DNA of 64,000 nt from Thiomonas sp. FB-Cd (GCF_000733775.1 NZ_JPOE01000005.1:1178001-1242000); one strand, 5' to 3'. Positions 36,300-45,599 are shown, counted from the stretch's first letter. Notes: generated by a model not told the origin, from the letters alone. Made by a program: numbers and translations.

Positions 36300-38227
36300 C
36301 AGGTCGATTCCCGCGCAAGCGCGGCGGGGCGCAGCCGGCGCTTGCGCAGGTGCACCAAGAGAAGGGAGATGGCCGCCGGGGTGACGCCGGAGATCCGTGA
36401 AGCCTGGCCCAAGGTCTCGGGCATGGCCCGCCCGAGCTTTTGCTGCACTTCGATGGAGAGCCCCTGCACGGCACAATAGTCCAAATCCGCCGGCAGCGGA
36501 AGGTGTTCGTATTCGGCGGCGCGTTGGACGTCTTGGTGCTGGCGATCGATGTAGCCGGCATACTTCACAGCGATCTGGACCTGCTCGGCTTCATCCGGTT
36601 GTAAGGGCTCGGCGGGGGCGAACCGTCCCTCCAGAGCCGAAATCAGCCGCGTGTAGTCAACCTCGGGACGGCGTAGGAGATCTTCGAGACGGTATTCGCG
36701 CTCGATGCCCTGCCCGATCAGCGCGGAAGCTTCGGCATGCGCGAGCATGCCGGGCTGCACCCAGGTCGAGCGCAGGCGCTCGCGCTCACGATCGATTGCA
36801 TCGCGCTTGCGGCAGAAAGCGCCCCAGCGCTGGTCATCGACCAGGCCGAGCCTGCGGCCGATTTCAGTCAGGCGCAGGTCGGCGTTGTCCTCTCGAAGGC
36901 TCAAGCGGTATTCGGCGCGACTGGTAAACATGCGATAAGGCTCGTTGACGCCCTTGGTGATCAGGTCGTCGACCAAGACTCCGAGATAGGCTTGATCGCG
37001 GGCTGGACACCACGGATCGCGGCCATGCACCTGCAAGGCGGCGTTTGCGCCGGCCAGAATGCCCTGCGCAGCAGCCTCTTCGTAGCCGGTGGTGCCATTG
37101 ATCTGTCCAGCGAAAAACAGCCCCTCAATCGCGCGTGTTTCAAGGGATGATTTCAGGGCGCGAGGATCAAAGTAGTCATACTCGATCGCATAGCCGGGGC
37201 GCAGCAGGTGGGCATTTTCAAGCCCCTGGATGCTTCGCACGAGCGCCAGCTGCACATCGAAGGGCAAACTGGTCGAAATGCCGTTGGGATAAAACTCATG
37301 CGTGGTGAGGCCTTCGGGCTCCAGGAAAATCTGGTGTGCATCCTTGTCGGCGAAGCGGTGAATCTTGTCCTCGATGCTCGGGCAGTAGCGCGGGCCCACG
37401 CCCTCGATGACGCCCGTGTACATCGGGCTGCGGTCGAGGCCGCTGCGGATGATGTCATGGGTGCGTGAATTGGTGTGTGTGATCCAGCAGGGTCGATGGG
37501 CCGGGTGCTGCTCGGGGCGGCCGAGGAAGCTGAAGACGGGCGTGGGGTCGCGGTCGCCCGGCTGCTCTTCGGTCCGGGAAAAATCGATGGTGCGGCCGTC
37601 GATGCGGGGTGGCGTGCCCGTTTTCAGGCGCCCCTGGGGAAGCTGGAGCTCCCTCAGGCGGCGGGCGAGCGAGACGGCGGGGGGATCACCGGCGCGGCCG
37701 GCTGCGTAGTGGTCGAGGCCAATGTGGATCTTGCCGTCCAGAAAGGTGCCGGCGGTGAGCACGACCGTGCGCGCATGAAAGCGAATGCCGCTTTGCGTAA
37801 CGGCGCCGCGAACGCGTTCACCTTGGCCTGTCGAGGCAAGGATGAGGTCGTCCACAGCTTGCTGGAACACCCAAAGGTTGGGTTGGCCCTCAAGTTTTTG
37901 GCGGATGGCCGCTTTGTACAGCAGCCGATCGGCCTGTGCGCGCGTTGCGCGCACGGCTGGGCCCTTGCTTCCGTTGAGGATGCGGAACTGGATGCCCGCG
38001 AGATCGGTGGCCGCGGCCATGGCGCCGCCCAAGGCATCGATTTCCTTGACGAGGTGCCCCTTGCCGATCCCACCGATCGATGGGTTGCACGACATTTGCC
38101 CCAAGGTTTCGATGTTGTGGGTGAGAAGCAGTGTGGTGGCGCCCATGCGGGCGGCCGCAAGGGCGGCTTCCGTGCCGGCGTGACCGCCGCCAACGACGAT
38201 GACGTCAAAGGTTTGTGGGTAATCCAT
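36299..38227 (-). CDS. mnmG: tRNA uridine-5-carboxymethylaminomethyl modification enzyme MnmG
   Basis: This 642-aa FAD enzyme acts with MnmE on U34 of tRNA. The N-terminal Rossmann motif is [20 protein letters not shown], followed by [20 protein letters not shown] with the catalytic cysteine, [11 protein letters not shown], and [20 protein letters not shown]. The C-terminal helical domain binds tRNA and MnmE ([18 protein letters not shown]). I chose MDYPQTFD at 38227; the longer ORF upstream runs through the parS site and is not family-like. It starts 46 bp from the parS palindrome edge. Confidence 0.98.
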   Translation of the reverse strand: MDYPQTFDVIVVGGGHAGTEAALAAARMGATTLLLTHNIETLGQMSCNPSIGGIGKGHLVKEIDALGGAMAAATDLAGIQFRILNGSKGPAVRATRAQADRLLYKAAIRQKLEGQPNLWVFQQAVDDLILASTGQGERVRGAVTQSGIRFHARTVVLTAGTFLDGKIHIGLDHYAAGRAGDPPAVSLARRLRELQLPQGRLKTGTPPRIDGRTIDFSRTEEQPGDRDPTPVFSFLGRPEQHPAHRPCWITHTNSRTHDIIRSGLDRSPMYTGVIEGVGPRYCPSIEDKIHRFADKDAHQIFLEPEGLTTHEFYPNGISTSLPFDVQLALVRSIQGLENAHLLRPGYAIEYDYFDPRALKSSLETRAIEGLFFAGQINGTTGYEEAAAQGILAGANAALQVHGRDPWCPARDQAYLGVLVDDLITKGVNEPYRMFTSRAEYRLSLREDNADLRLTEIGRRLGLVDDQRWGAFCRKRDAIDRERERLRSTWVQPGMLAHAEASALIGQGIEREYRLEDLLRRPEVDYTRLISALEGRFAPAEPLQPDEAEQVQIAVKYAGYIDRQHQDVQRAAEYEHLPLPADLDYCAVQGLSIEVQQKLGRAMPETLGQASRISGVTPAAISLLLVHLRKRRLRPAALAREST

Positions 38228-38272
38228 GGGTTCAAGTCCTGAGCATCGATTGTAGGGCGAGCGAGCTGGCAG

Positions 38273-38312
38273 CCGAGGCACCGATGTTCCACGTGGAACA
38301 TCGGTGCCTCGG
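38273..38312. promoter_or_regulatory. parS site 1 inside a perfect 40-bp palindrome
   Basis: The core TGTTCCACGTGGAACA (38285-38300) is a ParB-binding parS site of the type found in betaproteobacteria. It is extended by 12 perfectly matched bases on both sides (CCGAGGCACCGA / TCGGTGCCTCGG). The extension exceeds what ParB recognises and could form a hairpin in RNA. It sits in the leader of the mnmG operon. Confidence 0.9.
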
Positions 38313-38577
38313 TCTGGCGCGCATTGGCCGTTCGGTGGACCAAGTTCCGGGGCGCTGCCACCCGCGCGACTGGCGGGCGCGGGGCTGGCTTTGGGTGGCG
38401 TGTGGCGCTTTGGGGGGGGCAAGGATGCACGCATGCCGTTGCCGGCAAGGCGAGGCGCGCTGTGGATTCGAGGGACGGCGGAGTGCGGGAGCGGCAGATG
38501 GTGGATTGCGCACAGCGCGTGGCGGAACTCATGCGCGAGATCTGATTTGGGTCAGAGCCAAGAAACGCCGGGGCGCG

Positions 38578-38583
38578 TATAGT
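38578..38583 (+). promoter_or_regulatory. -10 element before the DUF2892 gene
   Basis: TATAGT, 26 bp ahead of the ATG at 38610 and followed by AAGGAGG as ribosome binding site. A matching -35 box is not evident. Confidence 0.35.
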
Positions 38584-38609
38584 CTCACCATCGCAGGCAA
38601 GGAGGTCTC

Positions 38610-38810
38610 ATGAAGATCAATGAAGGCGGTTGGGATCGTGTGGTTCGTGTCGTCGTTGGCTTGGCACTGATACTGGCGGCCGCGCTCGGTTATGTCGGCG
38701 TGTGGGGCTACATCGGTATTGTTCCCTTGGTCACGGGGATTATCGGGGTCTGTCCGGCCTACAGCCTGTTGGGCATGAGCACCTGCCCGATGAAGAGCCG
38801 CCAGGGCTGA
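38610..38810 (+). CDS. DUF2892-family small inner-membrane protein
   Basis: This 66-aa protein starts MKINEGGWDRVVRVVVGLAL, with two membrane helices (about 12-30 and 33-50) and a CPAYSLLGMSTCPM end. This is the DUF2892 (YgaP membrane part-like) pattern, with the two conserved cysteines. These proteins often go with rhodanese or sulfur-metabolism functions but the role is unclear. AAGGAGG lies just upstream of the ATG. It stands between the two parS sites. Confidence 0.85.
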   Translation: MKINEGGWDRVVRVVVGLALILAAALGYVGVWGYIGIVPLVTGIIGVCPAYSLLGMSTCPMKSRQG

Positions 38811-38841
38811 GCTGCGCGCGTCAATAGGAGCTATGCACGGC

Positions 38842-38875
38842 GACAGCGGGTGTTCCACGTGGAACACCCGCTGTC
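38842..38875. promoter_or_regulatory. parS site 2 inside a perfect 34-bp palindrome
   Basis: The core TGTTCCACGTGGAACA (38851-38866) is identical to parS site 1 but has different flanks, GACAGCGGG / CCCGCTGTC, again perfectly paired. It lies 566 bp from site 1, downstream of the DUF2892 gene. The following stretch to 39172 contains no gene that I can support. Confidence 0.9.
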
Positions 38876-39172
38876 TGCTGCCATCGGATGCCGGACCGGG
38901 GCCCGCGCCTGCAGCGCGTGTCCGTCGTCGTGTTCGCGCCGTTTCCCCTCGCTCGCCGTGTCAGGACGTCAGTCTTGCATTGGGGCGGACCGTCAAAGGC
39001 GGCCTGACGGGAGCGGGTACCGGCCCCGGGGTCGGGAAGGGTTGACGAAGGCGCGAAGCCGGGCAATGCCGGCGCACCAGCCACGAAGCGCTTCAACCAT
39101 GCAGGCAAGCGAGCCTTCCGTTTTGCCCAGCCAGCTGGTCGGGCATGTTCGACGACCGATCGCCAGGTGCGA

Positions 39173-39949
39173 TCAGTGGGCCGCCGCTGCAAAAAATGCG
39201 TCCCAAGCCGTCTTGGCGATCAGCAGCGCCACAATGCCGATGAACATCCAACGCACGAAATGGGTGCCTCGGCGCATGGCCAGCCGGGTGCCCAGCACGC
39301 TGCCGGCGATGTTGCAGAGGGCGATGACCAGCGCGATGGGCCACATCACGTGCCCTTTGCTTGCAAACAGCAGGAGCGCGGCCAGATTGCACGCAACGTT
39401 CACGACCTTCGCGCTCGCCGCGGCATGCAGGAAATCGAAGCCAAATCCACGGACAAACAGGAACACTAGAAAATTGCCGGTGCCGGGGCCAAAGAAGCCG
39501 TCATAAAACCCGATCACACCGCCACCGAGGACCGCCAACAGCGTTTCGGCGCGCCCACTGAGGTGCGGACTGTGGTGGTGCCCGAGATCCTTGCGGGCCA
39601 GGGTATAAGCGAGCACGGCGGTCAGGATGAAGGGCAAGGCCTTGCGGAACTCGCCTGACTCAACCCGCGTGATCTCGAAGGCCCCAAGCAGGGCACCGCC
39701 GAAGGCGGCCAGGGTTGCGGGGAGGACCGTGCTCCAGGGAATGCGAACGCGGCGCAAAAAGGACAGCATCGCTGCCGACGTGCCCCAGATCGCCCCACCC
39801 TTGTTGGTGCCAAATAGCGTGGCAGGCGGTGTGGTGGGAAATGCTGAAAATAGCGCAGGCACCAGAATGAGGCCACCGCCCCCGACGATCGAGTCCACGA
39901 AGCCTGCGGCCATTGCGGCCAAGCCAAGGGTGAGCAGGCCGAAATCCAT
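39173..39949 (-). CDS. TSUP (TauE/SafE) family membrane exporter
   Basis: This 258-aa protein has about eight membrane helices in two repeats, with the family motifs GFVDSIVGGGGLILVPAL near 17-34 and GVIGFYDGFFGPGTGNFLVF near 150. TSUP proteins export sulfite, sulfoacetate, sulfonates or other organic anions; the substrate here is unknown. I start at MDFGLLTLGL (39949), although no ribosome binding site is clear. A structured leader ending in an intrinsic terminator lies about 65-300 bp upstream on the same strand. Confidence 0.88.
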   Translation of the reverse strand: MDFGLLTLGLAAMAAGFVDSIVGGGGLILVPALFSAFPTTPPATLFGTNKGGAIWGTSAAMLSFLRRVRIPWSTVLPATLAAFGGALLGAFEITRVESGEFRKALPFILTAVLAYTLARKDLGHHHSPHLSGRAETLLAVLGGGVIGFYDGFFGPGTGNFLVFLFVRGFGFDFLHAAASAKVVNVACNLAALLLFASKGHVMWPIALVIALCNIAGSVLGTRLAMRRGTHFVRWMFIGIVALLIAKTAWDAFFAAAAH

Positions 39950-40029
39950 CAACGGGCGGGTGCGTGTGGTCGCTGCTGTGGGAGGCTCGCACGCTCCCAC
40001 GTCATGGAAATGGAGAAACCAAAAGAAAA

Positions 40030-40056
40030 GGCGCCGGAACCTTTGGTTCTGGCGCC
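40030..40056 (-). terminator. Rho-independent terminator on the minus strand
   Basis: Read on the minus strand, GGCGCCAGAACC-AAA-GGTTCCGGCGCC is a 12-bp stem with one G-U wobble, followed by TTTTCTTTT. It lies downstream of marC and 81 bp upstream of the TSUP ATG, so it either ends the marC transcript or acts as an attenuator for the TSUP gene. Confidence 0.8.
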
Positions 40057-40247
40057 CGGTATCAGCTTTGCCGCTGATGGCTTGGGGATTTGCGGATGCC
40101 CGCAACCCCTATGGGCTGTCTCCTCAGTGCTCACCCCTTGGTCAGGCTGCAGTGCAAGCATTGCGAATACGCAAGATTATTGAGGCGTTGCACGGAACAT
40201 GCACGCGGGAAAACCCGAATCAAGTTGGTGCATCGCACCAATTCGAG
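40057..40247 (-). ncRNA. candidate structured leader or small RNA upstream of the TSUP gene
   Basis: These 190 bases between marC and the terminator have no gene but show several hairpins on the minus strand: ATCAGC-GGCAAA-GCTGAT next to the terminator, GGGG-TT-GCGG-GCAT-CCGC-AAAT-CCCC before it, and a GCAA/TTGC-rich region further upstream. The arrangement (folded domain, intrinsic terminator, then ATG of a transporter) is that of a riboswitch or attenuator. I compared it from memory with TPP, SAM, SAH, cobalamin, glycine, FMN, fluoride and guanidine classes and could not match any. Confidence 0.4.
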
Positions 40248-40871
40248 TCACCGGCCCAGCCCCGGAAATAACTTCAGTAATCCGTCGCTCATCATTTCCA
40301 CGGAAAGGGCCGCAAGAATCAGCCCCATGAGGCGTGTCATGACATTGATTCCCGTCTTGCCCAGAAAACGTGCGATGGGCTGCGCGGCACGAAAGGCCAT
40401 CGCAGATGCGAGTGCGATCACCACACCGTACGAGACCAGCACGAGCAAGTCGCTCCAATGACGCGCCTTGTTGGCGTAGATGATGACCGTCGAGATGGTG
40501 GCCGGCCCCGTCAACAGCGGAATCGTCAGGGGGACGACTGCCACGCTGTCACTGGCTACGGCCTCATCCACTTCCTCCGGTGTGGACTTGACCGCACCCG
40601 GTTTGGCATTGAGCATGCTGATGGCAGAGATCAGCAGCAACATCCCGCCGCCCACCTGGAAGGATGCAAGCGAGATCCCGAAAAAGTGCAGAAGATCCGT
40701 ACCAAAAAGCGCGCTGAGCCCGATCACGAGAAAGGCCGAAAACGCGCTCACCAAGATGGTGCGGTGCCGCTGCGCCGGACTGAAGCCTTCGGTGAAGGCG
40801 ATAAAGAAGGGAATTGCCCCCAGGGGATTGACAATGGCCAACAGCGCCACAAGGGGCTTGATGAGATTCAT
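40248..40871 (-). CDS. MarC/YchE-family integral membrane protein
   Basis: This 207-aa protein has six membrane helices with the family's NPLGAIPFFIAFT at the start, GGGMLLLISAISML in the middle and VPLTIPLLTGPATISTVI in the second half (two NP-like repeats). MarC proteins were once linked to multiple antibiotic resistance, but that is not supported; some relatives are said to move neutral amino acids. Function is open. Full length. It is followed by the structured leader and TSUP gene. Confidence 0.88.
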   Translation of the reverse strand: MNLIKPLVALLAIVNPLGAIPFFIAFTEGFSPAQRHRTILVSAFSAFLVIGLSALFGTDLLHFFGISLASFQVGGGMLLLISAISMLNAKPGAVKSTPEEVDEAVASDSVAVVPLTIPLLTGPATISTVIIYANKARHWSDLLVLVSYGVVIALASAMAFRAAQPIARFLGKTGINVMTRLMGLILAALSVEMMSDGLLKLFPGLGR

Positions 40872-40961
40872 GGCGGCGGGTGATGGATGCGCAGTCCGAA
40901 GCCTAGCGCCTCGTGCTTGCGCCCGCCAGGTGCCGGGCTTTGCAGCGGCGAAGCGCAGCTG

Positions 40962-41921
40962 TTACTGCATAAAGCCGATGCGTGCGCGCCGTCGTGCGTT
41001 TGCGCGGGCGAAGTCCTGCGGCAGGAGCTCTTGCCGACCCGCCACCTTCGCTGCGCCGAAGGCGCCATTGACGAGGCGCCGCATCTCCCGCGGGCTCACA
41101 TGCGCAAGCGCATCGAGCGCGGAATCGCTAAGGGCCTCGGGGAACACGCCACCCCAATCGTGGCTCTCGCGTACGTCCCGGTAAAGCCGCGCCGCGATCG
41201 CGCGTCGCCCCGCTTCATCCGGGGGGTCGATCTCATAGACGTTGAGTCGATTGAGGATTGGATCGGGGATGGTCGAGGCGTCGTTCGCAGTGGCCACCCA
41301 CACCACAGCGCTGCAGTCAATTGGCACTTCGGCAAACTCGTCGGTGAAATGCTGCGCCGTGTCATGCTCGAGCAAACTGTACAGCGCGCCAAGCGGGTCG
41401 TATTGCACGCTCGAGGCAGCCTTGTCGATTTCGTCGATCACGACCACAGGGTTGGCAAATTCGCCCTGCACGAGGGTTTCAAAGACCTTGCCCGGGCGCG
41501 ACCCCTTCCATTGCGACGACGAGCCGGAGAGGATCCACCCGGCAGTCAGGGCATTCATTGGGGCGAGCGCCCAGCTCGTGCCCAAAAGCGCGGCAACCCG
41601 CCGCGCAAAGTGCGTCTTGCCGATCCCGGGCTCGCCCAGAAGCAGCATGGGAGTGACTTCGATGGCGTCACGGCTGTCCACGGCCAAAGCGACAGCGCGA
41701 CGAATGTCCTCCAGCGGCTCGCCGAAATTGGGCAGTTCCTGCTGCAGGGCATCCATGTCGGGCAACTGCGCTGGCTTGATCGCCAGGCGCTGGCCACCCG
41801 CCTCAATCATGCGCGTGTAGGTGTGCCGCAGCTGTTCATGGGACTCGGCCGGCAGGCTCTTGAGCTTGCGCTCGACTTCGTCGACGGCATAGACGGATTT
41901 GTACGCGGCAACGGCAATCAT
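40962..41921 (-). CDS. AAA-family ATPase (Lon/RuvB-like core)
   Basis: This 319-aa protein has Walker A LLLGEPGIGKTHFARRVAAL near 105-125, Walker B PVVVIDEIDKAASSV near 170, sensor 1 WVATANDASTIPDPILNRLN and an arginine finger region RLN/REMRRLV. The N-terminal ~85 residues are helical. The core resembles AAA modules of Lon-type proteins, but the protease domain is absent. I chose MIAVAAYKSV at 41921 with GGAGGTGCATC upstream. The role is unknown; such stand-alone AAA proteins may act as chaperones or remodel a partner. No partner gene is evident. Confidence 0.8.
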   Translation of the reverse strand: MIAVAAYKSVYAVDEVERKLKSLPAESHEQLRHTYTRMIEAGGQRLAIKPAQLPDMDALQQELPNFGEPLEDIRRAVALAVDSRDAIEVTPMLLLGEPGIGKTHFARRVAALLGTSWALAPMNALTAGWILSGSSSQWKGSRPGKVFETLVQGEFANPVVVIDEIDKAASSVQYDPLGALYSLLEHDTAQHFTDEFAEVPIDCSAVVWVATANDASTIPDPILNRLNVYEIDPPDEAGRRAIAARLYRDVRESHDWGGVFPEALSDSALDALAHVSPREMRRLVNGAFGAAKVAGRQELLPQDFARANARRRARIGFMQ

Positions 41922-42071
41922 GATGCACCTCCGGAAAGCACGAACTGCATGCAACCCCAAGCAGCAATCATGCCAGACCATCGGCGCAACGCAAGCCTTC
42001 ACAGTTGTGCAATGACCGCAGGTTGTGGACTTTCGCACACATCGCGGGTTTTGCCGAAGTTGACTTCCTCC

Positions 42072-42119
42072 CCGCCCTTGGTCTGCGGCCACCGCTTGCG
42101 CGGGAAGGGCGGAGATTCC
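42072..42119 (-). repeat. right-end hairpin of the third tnpB element
   Basis: CCGCCCTT (42072-42079) and AAGGGCGG (42105-42112) form a stem around a 25-nt loop, just past the tnpB stop. The adjoining GGAGATTCC matches the right end of the tnpB element at 5490. This stem is probably the 3' part of the guide RNA scaffold. Confidence 0.5.
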
Positions 42120-42127
42120 TACGGCGC

Positions 42128-43429
42128 TCAGGTGCGGCATTGAACCGTCCCTGAGTCGCTTCGGCGGGTTCCTGCTGCTGGCGGCCTGACTGCTCCACTC
42201 ACTTCACAGGCGATCCGGGCTGCGCTCTTGCGCCCGGCACAAGCGTGCGCCGTGTCCTGCCCTTCGTCTCGCAGTATTTCCATCCCGCGAGCAAGGATGT
42301 TGAGCGCGCCGACAACATCGGCATGATTCGCGTAGCCACACGCGACGCACTTGAACTGCGCCTGCGTGCGGCGATTGTCGGCCGCGATGTGGCCGCAGCA
42401 TGGGCAGGTGCGGCTCGTGTTGTGCGGCGGCACAGCGATGAGACAGCCGCCGCTCCACGCCAGCTTGTAGTCCAGTTGCCTGCGGAACTCGGCCCAGCCC
42501 TGGTCCAGGATGGACCTGTTCAGGCCGCGCTTGGCCCGAACGTTCCTGCCCGGTCTCTCGGCCGTGCCCGCAGCGCTGCGCGACATGTTCTTCACCTGCA
42601 AGTCCTCGATACACACCATCGCGTGGTTTTGGCTGATCGTGGTCGTGGCCTTGTGCAGGGCGTCGCCTCGGGCATTGCCGATCCTCTGGTGGAGTTTTGT
42701 GACTTTGGCCTTCGCCTTCCTCCAGTTCTTGCTGAACTTCACCTTGCGGCTCATCGCCCGCTGGTACCGCGCAAGCCGCACCGCGTGCGTCCTGAAACTG
42801 TTCAGCGGTGGCAGAAACGCACCGTCGCTGAACGTGGCAAAGCGGGCAATGCCCACGTCGATCCCGATGGCGCGGGTGGCGCTCGGGAACGGCTGCTCGA
42901 CCTCACGCTCGGTCTGGATCGACACAAACCATTGGCCTGCGCTGAAACTCACCGTGGCGTTGCGCACCGCACCGAGAACGTCCCGGCTGTTGCGATAGCG
43001 CAGCCACCCCAGCTTGGGCAAGAAGATGCGGCTGTTCCCTGCATCGAGCTTGATCTGTCTCGGGTCGGGATAGCGCAAGCTGTCGCCCTGGCCCTTCTTC
43101 TTGAATCGCGGAAAGTCCGTGCGCCTGGCGAAGAAGTTGGTGTAGGCGCGTTCCAGATCCTTGAGCGCCTGTTGCAACGGATGCACGGGCGCCTCGGCCA
43201 GCCAGGGTGCGACGCGCCCCGAAGGCAGCGGCGCCCCGTTACGCCATGCCGTGAGTTCCTTGCACAGCCTGGCGTAGCCGCGCTTTTTCTCACCCCGCTC
43301 GTGGCGGGCCCTTTGCAACGCCAGCGCCTCATTGAACACGACCCGGCACGAGCCCGCGAAGCGGCGCATCTGGCGCTGCTGCGGGCCGTTCGGACGAAGC
43401 TCGAACTTGAACGCCTGGAGTCGCTGCAT
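42128..43429 (-). CDS. tnpB: TnpB, RNA-guided nuclease of an IS200/IS605-type element
   Basis: This 433-aa TnpB starts MQRLQAFKFELRPNGPQQRQ, a start common in this subgroup. It has RuvC Asp in AIGIDVGIARF, Glu in VCIEDLQVKNM, the zinc ribbon CPCCG...CVACG and the last Asp in HADVVGALN. It is a third lineage, distinct from the two at 1.6 and 5.5 kb, and ends in a long polar tail. No tnpA is present. Its element ends 50-110 bp from the kup stop codon, so it has landed directly downstream of kup without breaking it. ATG at 43429 preferred. Confidence 0.92.
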   Translation of the reverse strand: MQRLQAFKFELRPNGPQQRQMRRFAGSCRVVFNEALALQRARHERGEKKRGYARLCKELTAWRNGAPLPSGRVAPWLAEAPVHPLQQALKDLERAYTNFFARRTDFPRFKKKGQGDSLRYPDPRQIKLDAGNSRIFLPKLGWLRYRNSRDVLGAVRNATVSFSAGQWFVSIQTEREVEQPFPSATRAIGIDVGIARFATFSDGAFLPPLNSFRTHAVRLARYQRAMSRKVKFSKNWRKAKAKVTKLHQRIGNARGDALHKATTTISQNHAMVCIEDLQVKNMSRSAAGTAERPGRNVRAKRGLNRSILDQGWAEFRRQLDYKLAWSGGCLIAVPPHNTSRTCPCCGHIAADNRRTQAQFKCVACGYANHADVVGALNILARGMEILRDEGQDTAHACAGRKSAARIACEVSGAVRPPAAGTRRSDSGTVQCRT

Positions 43430-43476
43430 GACTGGTTTAATGTGCAGCTTATGCGGCGCCACTTCAAGACAAACAA

Positions 43477-43493
43477 GGATGCCTGTGGCATCC
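43477..43493. repeat. left-end hairpin of the third tnpB element
   Basis: GGATGCC-TGT-GGCATCC forms a perfect 7-bp stem with a 3-nt loop, 48 bp upstream of the tnpB start and 48 bp beyond the kup stop. It fits the subterminal left-end hairpin of an IS200/IS605 element; it could instead be the kup terminator. Confidence 0.45.
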
Positions 43494-43540
43494 GCGCTTT
43501 GCTTCCCCGCGCTGAACGGCCGGGCTTGTCGCGCATCGGG

Positions 43541-45427
43541 TCAGATCTCGATTTGCGTGCCCAGCTCCACGACACGGTTGGGCGGGATCCGGAAGTAGTC
43601 GGAGGCATCCTGCGCGTTGCGGCTCATCCAGGAGAACAGCACCTCGCGCCATAGCGCCATCCCCGGAATCTTGGACGGGATGATGGTTTGGCGCGCGAGG
43701 AAAAAGGAGGTTTCCATCAAGTGGAACTCCAGCCCGAAAAACCGCTCGCAATCCTTGAGCAAGCGCTGGATGTCCGGCTCGTCCTTGAAGCCGAAATTCA
43801 CATGCAACAGGTAGATGCCCTCTTCCATGGACGTGAGCTCAATGCCCTGCTCCGGCGGTACATGGGGGACATCCGCGGTTTGTGCGGACAGGAAGATCAC
43901 CCGTTCGTGCAGCACCTTGTTGTGCTTGAGGTTGTGCAGAAGTGCGTGTGGCACCGTGTTGGCATCGGGGGTGAGATAGATGGCTGTGCCTTCGACGCGG
44001 GTTGGTGGATAGGTGGACAGGCTGTGCACGAAATCCTTCAGGTTCAGCGCGTGCTCCTGCAACTGGCGCTTGAGCAGGGTGCGCCCGCGCTTCCAGGTTG
44101 ACAGCATCGTGTACACGGCCGCGCCGAAAACCAGTGGAAACCAGCCGCCGTGGTCGATCTTCAGGGAATTCGAGGCCAGGAAGAGCAGTTCCACCAGCGC
44201 CAGCGGCACAAATGCGAGATTGGCGCGGCGCGTGCTCCACCCCCAGCGCTGCGGTACGACCATCCATAAGAACACGGTCGTGGTGAGCATGGTGATGTTC
44301 ACCGCAATTCCATAGGCAGCGGCCAGATTGTCCGAGGTGCGGAAGGCGAGCACCAGAATGACCACGAAAATCAGCAGCATCCAGTTGATGAAGGGCACAT
44401 AGATCTGCCCCTGGTTGCGCTCATTCGTGAACAGCACGGTCATGCGCGGCAGATAGCCCAGCTTGATGGCCTGGGTGGTCATGGAATAGGCGCCTGAGAT
44501 CACCGCTTGCGAGGCGATGACCGTGGCCATGCCGGCCAGAATCACCAGCGGCCACAGCGCCCAACCCGGCGCCAAATAGAAGAACGGGTTCTTCACCGCC
44601 TCAGGGCGCGTCAGCACGAGTGCGCCTTGGCCGAAGTAATTCAGCAGCAGCCCCGGCATCACCACGCCCAGCCATGCCGCCCGGATCGGCTTGCGCCCGA
44701 AATGACCCATGTCGGCATACAGGGCCTCGCCACCGGTCAGCGTCAGAAACACCGCGCCCAGCAGGAACAGCGCCAGCCCCGGATGGCGGATGAACATATC
44801 CACTCCCCACCAGGGATTGAGCGCCAGCAGCACCATCGGGTTGGACGCGATCTGGATCAAGCCCAAAATGCCCAACACCCCGAACCATACCACCATGACC
44901 GGCCCAAAAAACGCGCCCACCAGCGCCGTGCCGCGCTTTTGCACCAGAAACAGACCGATCAAGATGAGGACCGTGATGGGCACCACGGCATCGCTGAGTA
45001 CTGGGGTTGCCACCGCCGTGCCCTCGATCGCCGAGAGCACCGAAATGGCGGGCGTGATGATGCTGTCGCCATAGAACATCGACGCGCCGATCAGGCCGAG
45101 GGACACAGCCACGGTGCGCCCGCGCGTACGCGGCGCATAGCGGCGCATGACCAGTGCCATGAGCGCCAGAATCCCGCCCTCGCCGTCGTTGTCCGCGCGC
45201 AACGCCAACATCACGTATTTGACCGTGACAATGATCGTCAGCGCCCAAAAAATGAGTGACAGCACGCCATAAATGTTCGGTACGCTGTACCCAAGGTCGT
45301 GGGAGGGATTGAATGCCTCCTTGAAAGCGTACAGCGGACTCGTGCCGATATCGCCATAGACAACCCCCAGGGCGCCCAGGCTGAGAGCGGCCAACGATCC
45401 CTTGTGTTGTGTTTCGGTGTCTTGCAT
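43541..45427 (-). CDS. kup: low-affinity potassium uptake protein Kup
   Basis: This 628-aa protein is a Kup (KUP/HAK/KT) potassium:proton symporter. The N-terminal region LGALGVVYGDIGTSPLYAFK is diagnostic, followed by about 12 membrane helices (GASMFYGDSIITPAISVLSA, LTGGEALYADMGHFGRKPI), and a cytoplasmic C-terminal domain of about 170 aa with HALLHNLKHNKVLHERVIFL. Length is normal. It is divergent from hemN, with 172 bp between the starts, and its 3' end borders the third tnpB element. Confidence 0.96.
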   Translation of the reverse strand: MQDTETQHKGSLAALSLGALGVVYGDIGTSPLYAFKEAFNPSHDLGYSVPNIYGVLSLIFWALTIIVTVKYVMLALRADNDGEGGILALMALVMRRYAPRTRGRTVAVSLGLIGASMFYGDSIITPAISVLSAIEGTAVATPVLSDAVVPITVLILIGLFLVQKRGTALVGAFFGPVMVVWFGVLGILGLIQIASNPMVLLALNPWWGVDMFIRHPGLALFLLGAVFLTLTGGEALYADMGHFGRKPIRAAWLGVVMPGLLLNYFGQGALVLTRPEAVKNPFFYLAPGWALWPLVILAGMATVIASQAVISGAYSMTTQAIKLGYLPRMTVLFTNERNQGQIYVPFINWMLLIFVVILVLAFRTSDNLAAAYGIAVNITMLTTTVFLWMVVPQRWGWSTRRANLAFVPLALVELLFLASNSLKIDHGGWFPLVFGAAVYTMLSTWKRGRTLLKRQLQEHALNLKDFVHSLSTYPPTRVEGTAIYLTPDANTVPHALLHNLKHNKVLHERVIFLSAQTADVPHVPPEQGIELTSMEEGIYLLHVNFGFKDEPDIQRLLKDCERFFGLEFHLMETSFFLARQTIIPSKIPGMALWREVLFSWMSRNAQDASDYFRIPPNRVVELGTQIEI

Positions 45428-45599
45428 ATGATTTGCGCTCCGCTTCGGATCTTTTCCCCCCAGCGGGCCCGAATGAAAGGGACTGTCATCTTAGGGCTGT
45501 TTTGTTGCGAAGCATCATTTGTGCCCGTCCCATGGTGCCGATCGCGATGCGCAGCGTCCTTGCGCCAGATCAAAGCCACCGCCCCCACCAGCCCGCATC

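Noticed and set aside
40230..40260. TTCGAGTCACC resembling a tRNA T-loop
   Set aside because: Its flanks do not pair into a T-stem and no acceptor or anticodon arm can be drawn. It lies at the marC stop.
44507..45259. Long plus-strand ORF opposite kup (His/Arg/Gln-rich)
   Set aside because: It is the antisense shadow of kup; composition reflects GC-rich codon positions, and no domain is seen.
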